Assembly: GCF_963678845.1 (NCBI RefSeq)
Contig: NZ_OY787466.1
Location: 1,321,449 to 1,385,448, forward strand
Length of the DNA: 64,000 nt
Direction of reading: 5' to 3'
DNA from: an uncultured Bacteroides sp.
GTDB taxonomy: Bacteria; Bacteroidota; Bacteroidia; Bacteroidales; Bacteroidaceae
Part shown: positions 1 through 8,319 of the stretch, piece after piece
Numbering within the stretch: the first letter of the stretch is position 1
How the letters are laid out: each line of letters opens with the position of its first letter
Position numbers and translations under genes: made by a program
The notes under the pieces: model-generated
The model's input: only the letters and a program-made list of their open reading frames with translations
What the model was told of the DNA's origin: nothing
Databases searched by the model: none

Positions 1-157
1 CTTTTACTTTTGGTATATCTTCTTTCTTTATTTCATTTGGTGATAGGTTATTAAAACAAAATTCAAACTCAGAATTTGCATTCCATTCTTCTAAAAGATT
101 TCTGTACTGCCGGTCATTGTCATGATCGAAACTAACGAAAACTTTCTTCTTTACCAT
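1..157 (-). CDS. TIR-like (MTH538/DUF1863, ThsB-like) protein, 5' part only
   Basis: The minus strand from the ATG at 155-157 stays open to the window edge and encodes the first 52 residues. They begin MVKKKVFVSFDHDNDRQY and continue with LLEEWNAN and a phenylalanine-rich strand. This is the typical N-terminus of the MTH538 TIR-like family: a first beta strand KVFVSFD, then a D-N-D-R helix start. Related proteins include ThsB, the phage-sensing NAD-derivative synthase of Thoeris defence, and many uncharacterised effector or sensor proteins. The rest of the protein and any partner such as ThsA would lie to the left of the window. The gene starts 68 bp downstream of the universal stress gene on the same strand. 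Family assignment is from residue pattern only; a defence role is inference. Confidence 0.66.
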   Translation of the reverse strand, partial: MVKKKVFVSFDHDNDRQYRNLLEEWNANSEFEFCFNNLSPNEIKKEDIPKVK

Positions 158-225
158 TTCTATAAAATTTTAATTAATAAACTCGCAGCTGTTACACCGT
201 GTCTGTTTACAAAAAACGGTTGTTG

Positions 226-666
226 TCAGTCCTGTATCTTTAGTGGAACAATGTAAAGTGGGATGGGGGTTCTCTTTAATACCGATTTTGCATCACTTCC
301 CATAATAATATTTTCCAACCATCTTCTGCTATGAGTTCCCATCACAATAATATCAACGCCCAAATCTCTGGCAGTTTCTAAGATTGTCTCGGCAATATCG
401 CCTTCTTTCAGTACTGTGAGAATATGTTTATCGCCAAGGTGCTTCTTTGTATTATCCAGAAACTTTTGAATTGCAATTTTTAAATCTTCAATGTAGCCAA
501 TGTGCATTTCATAAACAGAGGGACTGTCAATATAGTAATTGGGTCGTTCATGTAATACGTGCAATAATATTGCCTGAGCATTCATAGCTTTTGCCAATGC
601 ATAACCCTCTTCAGCAACTTTTTGTGCTGTTTCATCATAATCTATTGCTATCAATACTTTTTCCAT
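226..666 (-). CDS. universal stress protein, UspA family
   Basis: The 146-residue protein matches the single-domain UspA fold in length and motifs. It starts with the conserved strand MEKVLIAIDYDE, where the Asp contacts nucleotide in ATP-binding members. It ends with VDIIVMGTHSRRWLENIIMGSDA and a final hydrophobic strand PLYIVP. The ATP-loop consensus G-2x-G-9x-G(S/T) is present as G110-T-H-S113-9x-G123-S124, so the second Gly is Ser. Such proteins are cytoplasmic and respond to starvation or redox stress. The gene is transcribed towards the TIR-like gene; I see no clear TAnnTTTG promoter upstream of it. Confidence 0.9.
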   Translation of the reverse strand: MEKVLIAIDYDETAQKVAEEGYALAKAMNAQAILLHVLHERPNYYIDSPSVYEMHIGYIEDLKIAIQKFLDNTKKHLGDKHILTVLKEGDIAETILETARDLGVDIIVMGTHSRRWLENIIMGSDAKSVLKRTPIPLYIVPLKIQD

Positions 667-894
667 CTTCTTCTGTTTTAAATTGTTGTTTCTATTCTTT
701 TCTAATATAATTCCTAAGGTTTAAACAAATCTGTGTTTGGAAAGGTTGATAAAAGTTATAGTATTAGCATGTTTATTCGCTAAAAATGCTTAATAGGGTG
801 TCATCTATCAGTAAAAAAAGAAGTGTTTTATAAAGAACCATTTTTATGGTGAAATATGTTTAATGTATATTTCTTTTTTTATCTAAAGAAATAT

Positions 895-902
895 TATCTT
901 TG
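895..902 (+). promoter_or_regulatory. putative Bacteroides -7 promoter box upstream of the TonB-C protein
   Basis: TATCTTTG matches the Bacteroides sigma-ABfr -7 consensus TAnnTTTG and lies about 73 bp before the ATG at 976. A clear -33 TTTG is not obvious. The rest of the 309-bp gap 667-975 is AT-rich, and I see no gene in it. Confidence 0.55.
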
Positions 903-975
903 TTAAGTTAATGTGCTATTCAATAAGAGTAATATTTCTTATTGAATTTATGTGCTGAAGGAATAAAAAAAAACT

Positions 976-1821
976 ATGAAAAAGACAACCTATCTAGTGC
1001 TTACATTTTTTATAATTAGCACTTCAATCTTTGCAAGTATAAAATTATTTTCAAACGTTCCAAATAGATTTATTCAGGTTGATGATACTATCCATCAGCG
1101 AAGTAGAATAGCTAAAAGAGGTTCTGTAACAGAAGTCTTTCCGCAATTTCCGGGAGGAGCCCATGCATTACGAAAATACATAAAAGAAAATCTTAAGTAT
1201 CCCGAGATATCGGCAAGAAACAAAGTGCAGGGGACAGTAGAAATAAATTGTGTTGTGACCAAAACAGGAGTAATAGAGAAGGTTATTGTGATGACTTCTC
1301 TTGATCCATACTGTGATGCAGAAGCTGTTCGTCTGGTAAAGAATATGCCAAGATGGATTCCCGGAAATATAAATGGAGTGCCCTCAGATATGCATCGTGT
1401 AATAGTTGTTGATTTCAAGAAAAACACAGATCAAAAAGTGGCCACAAATGCAGATTTCAATTCCATAGTTACATGTGGTGGAATAGAAAATAAATATTCA
1501 GAGACAATTTTTACAGTGGTGGAACAAATGCCACAATTCCACGGAGGACTAGTAGCCATGAAACAATTTATAGCTAAAAATATAAAATATCCTGAGCTAT
1601 CAAAGAAATATAAAATTTCTGGCAATGTATATGTCCGATTTGTAGTTTCTAAAGATGGAAAACTTTGTGATGCTCAAATACTACGATCGCTAGATGCTTA
1701 TTGTGATAAAGAAGCTCTTAGAGTGATTAGGAGTATGCCCAACTGGATTTCCGGTAAAACAAATGGGGTAAATGTTTCTGTTTATTATATTGTTCCGCTT
1801 ACTTTTGCTTTGCCTTTATAA
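976..1821 (+). CDS. secreted protein with two tandem TonB C-terminal domains
   Basis: This 281-residue protein has an N-terminal hydrophobic signal or anchor (residues 1-21). Two copies of a TonB-C-like domain follow, at about residues 52-147 and 178-279. Each copy has the Bacteroidota energy-transducer pattern: PQFPGG or PQFHGG, then a helix ending NLKYP or NIKYP, a G-x-V strand, SLDxYCDxEA and MPxWI. It lacks the proline-rich spacer of classical TonB, so it may be a periplasmic partner rather than a full energy transducer. It is followed after 22 bp by a lipoprotein gene and then a second one, which suggests a three-gene unit. The domain assignment is firm; the biological role is unknown. 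Confidence 0.8.
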   Translation: MKKTTYLVLTFFIISTSIFASIKLFSNVPNRFIQVDDTIHQRSRIAKRGSVTEVFPQFPGGAHALRKYIKENLKYPEISARNKVQGTVEINCVVTKTGVIEKVIVMTSLDPYCDAEAVRLVKNMPRWIPGNINGVPSDMHRVIVVDFKKNTDQKVATNADFNSIVTCGGIENKYSETIFTVVEQMPQFHGGLVAMKQFIAKNIKYPELSKKYKISGNVYVRFVVSKDGKLCDAQILRSLDAYCDKEALRVIRSMPNWISGKTNGVNVSVYYIVPLTFALPL

Positions 1822-1843
1822 TAAAAATTATTTTAACTGAAAA

Positions 1844-2593
1844 ATGAAAATTACTTTTAATATATTAGTAACAGTAGTTTTATTATCAACACTCTTTATT
1901 TGCAGTTGCAGGAATAAAACGTTGAATGCTGATAAGTATAACTTAACTATTGTATTTGATAGTAGTGTTAGTTTCTGCCTTTTATCAAATGCTTTTCTTA
2001 CTAATAATCATGATACTTTAAGGGTTAAAAAAGTAGATTATGATTCGGTTAAAAAGGAAACTACTTTGTTTTGGGATAGTTTGAAAACAGGAGAGTATAC
2101 TTATCACATTAAATCGGTTTTTGATTTTGATCAGAAAGCAAAGTTGGTATTGAAAACTGATACTATCATTAATTTAAAAAGTAAAATCAGGTATCAGTTT
2201 GTTGATTTAATATCTGAAAGTGACCTTTTAGATGCTGAAACTATCGCTTTTGCGTATCGTGCAACCGGATGTTATTATTATCTTGAAAACTATATGCTCA
2301 AAAAAGAACATCATGGTTATTATCTGTCAGGATCTTATAAAGATAACGGTGCTTTAGTAAGAGTAAATAAAAGGGTTTCATCTTCGATAGTTAGTAGTTT
2401 GAATCGTTTTCAAATAGAATCGAGCCAATGTCTTAGAAAAGAAATAAAGAACAATATTGAACAATGGAGTACAATGACTGGTGAATTCTTTTTATTTGCT
2501 AAAAATAAAGTATTTTACATAAATAATAGTTCTCATTGTGAGTGTTTGCCTTATTATACTTTTATAGACCAATATGTTAATAGAAAAAACTAA
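1844..2593 (+). CDS. predicted lipoprotein of unknown function
   Basis: I do not recognise this 249-residue protein. It has a hydrophobic N-terminus ending in a lipobox FICSC with the likely lipidated Cys at residue 22, so it should be membrane-anchored after export. The remainder is rich in beta-forming residues and Asp/Lys/Tyr, with a Cys-containing C-terminus (SSHCECLPYY). It sits 22 bp after the TonB-C protein and 27 bp before another lipoprotein on the same strand, so the three are probably co-transcribed. The AT content is high compared with the GH35 gene further downstream. Confidence 0.65.
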   Translation: MKITFNILVTVVLLSTLFICSCRNKTLNADKYNLTIVFDSSVSFCLLSNAFLTNNHDTLRVKKVDYDSVKKETTLFWDSLKTGEYTYHIKSVFDFDQKAKLVLKTDTIINLKSKIRYQFVDLISESDLLDAETIAFAYRATGCYYYLENYMLKKEHHGYYLSGSYKDNGALVRVNKRVSSSIVSSLNRFQIESSQCLRKEIKNNIEQWSTMTGEFFLFAKNKVFYINNSSHCECLPYYTFIDQYVNRKN

Positions 2594-2620
2594 TAGCAAA
2601 TTATATAATCAAAACTTAAG

Positions 2621-3346
2621 ATGAATAAAGCATTAGTAAAATGGATTATTACAAGTCTGATAATGACATTTCTTTTTTCTTCATGCAAGGAAAAGGTGCA
2701 GGATAATTATTATCCCAAACATACATCTGAATATTTATCTAAGCAACTTGAAACTGCTTATAAAGAAAATGATTTGGTTCGTCTGAATGCTTTCTTTGAA
2801 GAATGGCACAAGTCTGTAAAACCGAATACTGATGAGTTTATCCATCAAAATAAGGTTTATACGGCTATTTATGATATTTACAAAGTGTTTTGTAAATTCA
2901 AGGGAAAATCAATGCATTTTGTTGTACAGAATCAAATTGATTATATGGTAGCTGACTCTGAACCTGACACAATTATGAACTTTAGACCACCAATTGAAAA
3001 ATATAACGTAGTTTATCTCACAAAAGAATATAAAGAAGCGTTAATCAATTTTTCTTTAGAAAAGATATATAAAGAGAAAGGAGAATATGCTGCTAGTATT
3101 GATTTATATAATGAATCTAGTAGTAGAGCACAAAGATTATACCATTATATTTATATTTCCGGACCTGGCTTTGGCTTTTCTTGGACCTTGGAATCATCTC
3201 CAATCCTTTCAAAAATCACTTTTAATAGAGAATTGACGCAAGCTATTGCACATTATTATGGAGATTTTCAAGGAGGTGAAGTTACTTTTGAGAAAGTAAA
3301 GGATAAATGGGTGATGAAAGGTATGAAGAAAACGTATATGTCCTAA
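2621..3346 (+). CDS. predicted lipoprotein of unknown function
   Basis: This 241-residue protein has a signal sequence with the lipobox LFSSC, placing the acylated Cys at residue 22. The mature part starts with a helical, charged segment (roughly residues 35-90) and contains many Tyr and Lys residues. The C-terminal third resembles a small beta domain (EVTFEKVKDKWVMKGMKK). No catalytic motif stands out, and I cannot name a family. It is the third gene of the run that begins with the double TonB-C protein. The GH35 gene starts 56 bp later. Confidence 0.65.
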   Translation: MNKALVKWIITSLIMTFLFSSCKEKVQDNYYPKHTSEYLSKQLETAYKENDLVRLNAFFEEWHKSVKPNTDEFIHQNKVYTAIYDIYKVFCKFKGKSMHFVVQNQIDYMVADSEPDTIMNFRPPIEKYNVVYLTKEYKEALINFSLEKIYKEKGEYAASIDLYNESSSRAQRLYHYIYISGPGFGFSWTLESSPILSKITFNRELTQAIAHYYGDFQGGEVTFEKVKDKWVMKGMKKTYMS

Positions 3347-3402
3347 TTTATTCTTATCTTTCCGCAATAATTCGTTAATTCATAAATCTATCAGGCAAAA
3401 GA

Positions 3403-5916
3403 ATGAAAAAAGAGTATATAATCGGCGGACTGTTTGCGGCTTGTTGTCTTTGTAATGCCAACGCATCAGTGCATGCTGTATTGAAAGATAATCAGCACGT
3501 TGTTTCGCTGAAAAATGCAGATAAACAAAAACTATATGTAGTAAAAGTACCTAAGGGAGAAAAGATGAACGGGGATATATTCCATCTTGGCACGGCTGTG
3601 AATCCTCAGGGGAGTACTGTTACGTTTAATTCGCAGAGCATGCTGTTAAACGGGGAACCTGTGCTGCCGGTAATGGGGGAGTTTCATTTTTCCCGTTATC
3701 CTGAAGGGGAGTGGCGCAATGAGCTTCTAAAGATGAAGGCCGGAGGAATAAATGTGGTGGCTACCTATATTTTCTGGGTTCATCACGAAGAAGTGAAGGG
3801 CAAGTATAACTGGTCAGGACAACATGATTTGCATAAGTTTGTTGAGCTTTGCCACGAACTGGGCTTGTATGTGGTGCTGAGAATAGGGCCATGGTGCCAC
3901 GGTGAAGTACGTAACGGTGGTTTCCCGGAATGGATGGTGAACGGTGGCTTTAAGCTTCGTGAAAATAATCCTGAATATCTGGCTGAGTTGCAAGACTGGT
4001 ATAGCCACATCTTTGATCAGGTAAAAGGCATGATGTGGAAAGATGGCGGACCGGTAATCGGCGTTCAGCTTGAGAATGAGTATGGTGGTATGTGGGTGCA
4101 CTTGATGACACTGAAAAAGATGGTGAGAGAGATTGGTTTTGATGTGCCGCTTTATACCAGAACAGGATGGCCAAAGCTGAGCTCACCAGCTACTTTTGGT
4201 GAGATCATCCCGCTATATGGTGATTATGCCGACGGATTCTGGGACAGATCACTGAAGGAAATGCCGGGTGATTATGGCAAGAGTTATATATTCCGCTCTT
4301 TCCGCGGATCGACGGTGATTGCCACAGAGCAGTTGCCTAAGCAATCTGATAAGGACGATAGGGGTGATATGGCTTATCCGTACCTTACCTGTGAACTGGG
4401 AGGCGGAATGATGCCGAGTTATCACCGCCGTATAAGCATTGCCCCGATGGATGTCTATTCTATGGCTTTGGTACGTGTAGGTTCGGGAAGTAATCTGCCG
4501 GGATATTATATGTATCATGGGGGAACGAATCCTGAAGGTGTACTTTCTACGCTGAATGAGAAGCAGGCCAGCAATCATACTTACTGGAATGATCTTCCGG
4601 TGAAATCGTACGATTTTCAGGCTCCGTTGGGTGAATTCGGGCAGATGAACGGACAATATCATTTATTGAGGCGATTGCATCTGTTCCTGCATGACTTTGG
4701 TTCGGAACTGACTACCATGCAACCTTCATTTCCTGCCAATGCATCGACTAATTTCAATGCCGATTCTCTGTTACGTTGGTGTGTGAGGAGCGATGGACAC
4801 AGCGGATATGTATTTGTGAACAATTATCACAGGCTGAAATCGCTGGCTCCGAAAGAAGGTGTGCAGTTTGATGTTGATTTACCCGATGGCCGGTTGACTT
4901 TCCCTTCGGTACCTGTAACCGTTCCTTCAGATTGCAGCTTCTTCTGGCCGTTTAACATGAAACTGAACGGGGCTTCGCTGGTCTATGCAACTACTCAGCC
5001 CATAGCGAAGCTGACCGATGGAAAGGAGTTGACTGTAGTATTTGCGAAGAGTGAAGGCATACCTGCTGAATTTGTCTTTGCAGAAAAAGGAGTGAAAGTT
5101 CTCTCTTCTTCTGTAAAAGCTAGGAAAGCTGGCAGACGTATCTGTTTTACAGATGTGAAGCCCGGTACCGATGCTGCAATTCGTCTGTGCGATGCCAGAG
5201 GACGACAGATAAATATTGTTTTGCTAAGTGATGCTTCTTCGCTGAAATGCTGGAAGGCAGAGTTGGCAGGGAAGGAACGTTTATTTCTATCGGAGGGCGG
5301 ACTGACTTGTGATGGTAATCACTTGCAACTTGATACCAAAACCACAGATAAAGCTTTTGTATCCATATATCCTGCTCCTCAGAAACTATCAGTGAATAGG
5401 AAAGATTTGAAAGGCTCTCACGATGGAATGTTTACGCGTTATGAGATAAATCGTCCCGAAGTAAGACCTCTAGCAGTTTCTTTAAAGCTGGTAAAGGAAG
5501 CTGGTGTGGCTCGTAAGATTGAAATAGGCAAGGCAAAGGTTGCCATTCAGCCGGAAGATTCTGACTTTGAAAAAGGAGCTGCTGTATGGAATGTAGAATT
5601 GCCTGAGCATATTGATCTGCAGCGTGATCTTTACCTGAGCTTCCCTTATACAGGTGATGTAGCAAGAATTTATCTGGGCGATAAGTTGCTGACAGACAAT
5701 TTCTATAACGGTAAACCATTCGAGCTTGGCTTGAAGCGCTATGCTCCGGATATTTATCATCAGATTTTGTCCATTAGGATTCTTCCTCTGCGTAAGGATG
5801 CACCAATCTATCTACCCAAATCGGCTTGGCCGGACTTCAAGGATAAGGACAGCGTTGTTTCCCTGCCCAAAGTAGATATGTACGAAAAACAACAGATTGT
5901 TTTGCTGGTGGAATAA
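3403..5916 (+). CDS. beta-galactosidase, glycoside hydrolase family 35
   Basis: An exported 837-residue GH35 enzyme, expected to remove non-reducing-end beta-galactose from oligosaccharides in the periplasm or on the surface. A signal peptide covers residues 1-21. The (beta/alpha)8 domain begins near residue 75 with GEFHFSRYP and carries the family signature GGFPEWM. The likely acid/base is E226 in QLENEYGG. A candidate nucleophile is E331 in TCELGGGM, inferred by family position. Beta-sandwich domains fill the C-terminal half. The gene is noticeably richer in G and C than the lipoprotein genes before it. A terminator hairpin follows the stop codon. No SusC/D pair is adjacent, so the substrate is not given by context; a host glycan or plant galactoside are both possible. 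Confidence 0.92.
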   Translation: MKKEYIIGGLFAACCLCNANASVHAVLKDNQHVVSLKNADKQKLYVVKVPKGEKMNGDIFHLGTAVNPQGSTVTFNSQSMLLNGEPVLPVMGEFHFSRYPEGEWRNELLKMKAGGINVVATYIFWVHHEEVKGKYNWSGQHDLHKFVELCHELGLYVVLRIGPWCHGEVRNGGFPEWMVNGGFKLRENNPEYLAELQDWYSHIFDQVKGMMWKDGGPVIGVQLENEYGGMWVHLMTLKKMVREIGFDVPLYTRTGWPKLSSPATFGEIIPLYGDYADGFWDRSLKEMPGDYGKSYIFRSFRGSTVIATEQLPKQSDKDDRGDMAYPYLTCELGGGMMPSYHRRISIAPMDVYSMALVRVGSGSNLPGYYMYHGGTNPEGVLSTLNEKQASNHTYWNDLPVKSYDFQAPLGEFGQMNGQYHLLRRLHLFLHDFGSELTTMQPSFPANASTNFNADSLLRWCVRSDGHSGYVFVNNYHRLKSLAPKEGVQFDVDLPDGRLTFPSVPVTVPSDCSFFWPFNMKLNGASLVYATTQPIAKLTDGKELTVVFAKSEGIPAEFVFAEKGVKVLSSSVKARKAGRRICFTDVKPGTDAAIRLCDARGRQINIVLLSDASSLKCWKAELAGKERLFLSEGGLTCDGNHLQLDTKTTDKAFVSIYPAPQKLSVNRKDLKGSHDGMFTRYEINRPEVRPLAVSLKLVKEAGVARKIEIGKAKVAIQPEDSDFEKGAAVWNVELPEHIDLQRDLYLSFPYTGDVARIYLGDKLLTDNFYNGKPFELGLKRYAPDIYHQILSIRILPLRKDAPIYLPKSAWPDFKDKDSVVSLPKVDMYEKQQIVLLVE

Positions 5917-5948
5917 AATATAAGCAATAGAATACAAGGGCAGAAAAG

Positions 5949-5986
5949 TATTAGGAGAGTAGTTATTATTCTCCTAATATTTTTTT
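5949..5986 (+). terminator. rho-independent terminator after the GH35 gene
   Basis: A 9-bp stem (TATTAGGAG with CTCCTAATA) encloses an 11-13-nt loop and is followed by a run of T. It lies 33 bp after the GH35 stop and just before the convergent zinc-ribbon gene. Confidence 0.8.
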
Positions 5987-5995
5987 AGTAGTCGT

Positions 5996-6316
5996 TCATT
6001 TAGTAGATTTTATTTTCTGAATTTTGCATTTAAGGAAAGATTCAGTCAAGAGTATTGCACATGAAATAAACCAGATGCATAATCCTCCGATAATTGACAT
6101 CAAGAAGCTGCACCCTAAATAGAGAAATAGTAAATTGTAGGGAACAGAAAAAGCAAGAGCGCCTAATATCCCCTTCCATGATCCTCCTTTTGATTTTACA
6201 ACTGATTTATCACCACAAAATTGACATGTAATTTTGCGATTATTATTCCATAAACATTTATGAATCTCATTGAATGGAATTTCATTCCCACATTGTGGGC
6301 AGTATTTATTTTTCAT
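5996..6316 (-). CDS. small zinc-ribbon membrane protein, unknown function
   Basis: The start was set at the ATG giving MKNKYCPQCGNE, which yields 106 residues. The frame is open further upstream, but only to a GTG that lies inside the inverted repeat of the adjacent insertion sequence. If the IS is removed, a TGA is met in frame, so the longer form is not natural. Residues C6, C9, C31 and C34 form two CxxC pairs of a zinc ribbon. Two hydrophobic segments follow, at about 48-67 and 70-92. This resembles small membrane-anchored zinc-ribbon proteins with no assigned role. The IS lies about 110 bp upstream of the start and may have separated the gene from its promoter. Confidence 0.6.
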   Translation of the reverse strand: MKNKYCPQCGNEIPFNEIHKCLWNNNRKITCQFCGDKSVVKSKGGSWKGILGALAFSVPYNLLFLYLGCSFLMSIIGGLCIWFISCAILLTESFLKCKIQKIKSTK

Positions 6317-6419
6317 TAGATCAATTTTCTGTTGATTAACAAATGTAGCTATTTCTAATGATAAATCAGAGCGTGGATATGTGAAAAAACTATTTAGAGA
6401 AGAATTAAAAAATCCCGCA

Positions 6420-6428
6420 ATAAAGGTG
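6420..6428. repeat. left target-site duplication of the IS1182-like element
   Basis: ATAAAGGTG directly abuts the left inverted repeat and is repeated exactly after the right inverted repeat (8203-8211). Confidence 0.85.
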
Positions 6429-6443
6429 GAGGGCACTGAAAAA
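6429..6443. repeat. left terminal inverted repeat of the IS
   Basis: GAGGGCACTGAAAAA is the perfect inverse of 8188-8202; the match stops immediately inside. Confidence 0.9.
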
Positions 6444-6488
6444 GTCTTTCAATTTTTCAGATTATCGTTCACGAGTCGATAAAATTCA

Positions 6489-6523
6489 AAATAGCCAAGC
6501 CCAGAAATCGGACTTGGCTATTT
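6489..6523. terminator. hairpin between transposase gene and IS left end
   Basis: AAATAGCCAAGCCC pairs with GGACTTGGCTATTT (one mismatch) around a 7-nt loop, with T runs on the plus strand. It can end transposase transcription and also block transcription entering the IS from the left. Confidence 0.65.
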
Positions 6524-6622
6524 TTCTATATTTCCTGAAAAATAAACTTGAAAGGGTTCGGATAGTCGTAAACATTGCTACATGGGCATTTTTCAGTTGA
6601 TTTACAGGGAAAATACGCCTTC

Positions 6623-8080
6623 TTAGATTAATTTGAGAATTCTCTTGACATTTGCAGCAAAAATGGCCATGGCGCCTTGAAGTTGCATGCATGTCAGGCC
6701 GTATGACAATGCCCTATCATACCCGAAGACATTCTTAAGTTCCGCATTTTTAGCTTCTATCTTGTATCGTGATCTAGATTTGGCCCTAAATTCATCCGTT
6801 TCTTGAAAATCTATCTGGTGTTTATGTTCGTCAGATTTAATCCTGACCGAGTAGGTTTTCGTTTTTGCACCCTCTTTGTAACATCCTTGCCGCCTGCCAC
6901 ATATCCGACATTTGTCAGTATTGAAGAAGTATACGATAAACTGATTCTTTCCTTGATTCTTTTTACCCTGCTTGGCACGCCGTATCGCCATATGCCCTGC
7001 AGGGCATACGAACATACCCGCATCCTTATTGAATTCAAAACTTTGCTCCGCCCGTCGGGAGCCTTGGCTTATGGCAGGATTAAGTTTTGCCACCAGTTCA
7101 AATCCTTTTTGCTCATCTTGAGCGAGCTGAATGTTGTTCTTTCCCGAATATGCGGTGTCTCCAATGACTGTTTCAACTTCCATGCCGTTGTTTCGGCTCT
7201 GTTCAACAAGTTCGGGTAATTGGGGACCGTCACCCTTCTCCCCGGAAGTGACTGTGGCGGCAGTGATTATACGTTCGTCACTCATGGCGATGTGTGTCTT
7301 ATAGCCAAAGAACGACTTGTCCTGGCTTTTGTGTCCAACCCGTGCATCTTCATCTGTGGAGCTGACATAATGATCCTCGATATCTGAAAGCGTTTCCTTG
7401 AGCATGTTCAGACGCTCTCTGACTTTGGGAACATTGACCAATGTCTCGTTGTCGGATACGACTTCAAACAACGCTTTGGTATAATCAAGCTCATGCTCCA
7501 GATCGTCATCTTCATTCTTCAGGGGCAAACCTTCTTTTATTGACTCCTCCACATCATAAAGGCTCTTGCGCAACTGCTTTGAACGAAGTCGCAAAATCTC
7601 GACAGGCGAATACGGGTTGCTCCGTGAACCGGTGTGTGTGGAATCAACAATAATGGTCTTTGACTTGATGATTCCCTTGTCTATTGCAATAGACACTGTC
7701 GTTCCTATAAGCAGATTCAACAAATCCTTGTCCTTCAAACGGAGTCGGCGAAACTTACACAAAGAACTTGGAGAGATCAATTCGGTTTCCTCGGGAGCCA
7801 GATCCAAAAAGTATTTGAATGAAAGATCATATCGCGAGCGTTCAACAACGTCCACGTCCGAAATATCAAAGATTGTCTTTAACAAAAGATATTTGAACAT
7901 CCTGATCGGGCACTCGGCCGTACGACCGTTATTCAGGCAGTATTTGTCCAGGAGTTCCTTATGGACGAAAGAGAAGTCTATCAGGTCGTTTATTTGACGC
8001 AATAGATTGTCCTGTGGAATAAGCAAATCGTATAGATCTGTGTAATTACTGAACGGTATGGCTTGTTGCAATGGAAGCAT
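6623..8080 (-). CDS. IS1182-family DDE transposase
   Basis: The chosen start gives MLPLQQAIPFSNYTDLYDLL and 485 residues. An in-frame ATG 45 bp further upstream would add a non-conserved MCCFFYTFIS-type leader. The N-terminal DUF772-type region (about residues 30-115) includes the usual ISPSSLCKFRR segment. The DDE catalytic domain has Asp near 146 (IIVDSTH), Asp near 308 (VIGDTAYSG) and Glu near 442 (RYKIEAKNAELKN). A Cys cluster C-x2-C-x5-C lies near residue 390. The frame is uninterrupted, so the enzyme is probably active. It is the only gene of the element, and its N-terminus faces the right inverted repeat. Confidence 0.93.
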   Translation of the reverse strand: MLPLQQAIPFSNYTDLYDLLIPQDNLLRQINDLIDFSFVHKELLDKYCLNNGRTAECPIRMFKYLLLKTIFDISDVDVVERSRYDLSFKYFLDLAPEETELISPSSLCKFRRLRLKDKDLLNLLIGTTVSIAIDKGIIKSKTIIVDSTHTGSRSNPYSPVEILRLRSKQLRKSLYDVEESIKEGLPLKNEDDDLEHELDYTKALFEVVSDNETLVNVPKVRERLNMLKETLSDIEDHYVSSTDEDARVGHKSQDKSFFGYKTHIAMSDERIITAATVTSGEKGDGPQLPELVEQSRNNGMEVETVIGDTAYSGKNNIQLAQDEQKGFELVAKLNPAISQGSRRAEQSFEFNKDAGMFVCPAGHMAIRRAKQGKKNQGKNQFIVYFFNTDKCRICGRRQGCYKEGAKTKTYSVRIKSDEHKHQIDFQETDEFRAKSRSRYKIEAKNAELKNVFGYDRALSYGLTCMQLQGAMAIFAANVKRILKLI

Positions 8081-8118
8081 ATCGGATTGATTTATACTTA
8101 TAAAGGTATAAAAAAAAC

Positions 8119-8152
8119 AGCACATATCCCAATCTTTTAATGGATATGTGCT
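8119..8152. promoter_or_regulatory. perfect 11-bp hairpin in the transposase leader
   Basis: AGCACATATCC and GGATATGTGCT pair perfectly around a 12-nt loop, between the transposase start and the right inverted repeat. This is a typical place for a structure that blocks read-through transcription into a transposase gene. Confidence 0.6.
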
Positions 8153-8187
8153 GAGTAATTTAATTGCCGAAAAACCTAAAGAGCCAG

Positions 8188-8202
8188 TTTTTCAGTGCCC
8201 TC
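8188..8202. repeat. right terminal inverted repeat of the IS
   Basis: TTTTTCAGTGCCCTC, exact inverse of 6429-6443, bounded by the direct repeat ATAAAGGTG. Confidence 0.9.
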
Positions 8203-8211
8203 ATAAAGGTG
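8203..8211. repeat. right target-site duplication of the IS1182-like element
   Basis: ATAAAGGTG, identical to 6420-6428. Confidence 0.85.
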
Positions 8212-8319
8212 CCGTATCACTACGCTACTTTTATTGCAGGATTAAGATGAAAAACATCAGCGAAATTAATCTTAAAAAACTATTTAAATCTAATAAACGC
8301 AGATAATTTGTATGTCAAA

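Larger units (their letters stand above)
6429..8202 (-). mobile_element. IS1182-family insertion sequence, complete
   Basis: The element is 1774 bp long. It starts GAGGGCACTGAAAAA and ends with the exact 15-bp inverse, and is flanked by a perfect 9-bp duplication ATAAAGGTG. It holds one transposase gene on the minus strand, a hairpin near each end and no passenger gene. Intact ends, an intact transposase and an undegraded target duplication suggest recent insertion. It landed between the zinc-ribbon gene and the mutarotase gene, in an intergenic region. Confidence 0.93.

Noticed and set aside
6317..6436. N-terminal extension of the zinc-ribbon protein
   Set aside because: Its GTG start is inside the IS inverted repeat, and the restored empty site has an in-frame TGA, so the ATG at 6316 is preferred.
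6803..7997. Plus-strand open frames inside the IS1182 transposase
   Set aside because: They are antisense to a well-conserved transposase with no family similarity of their own.
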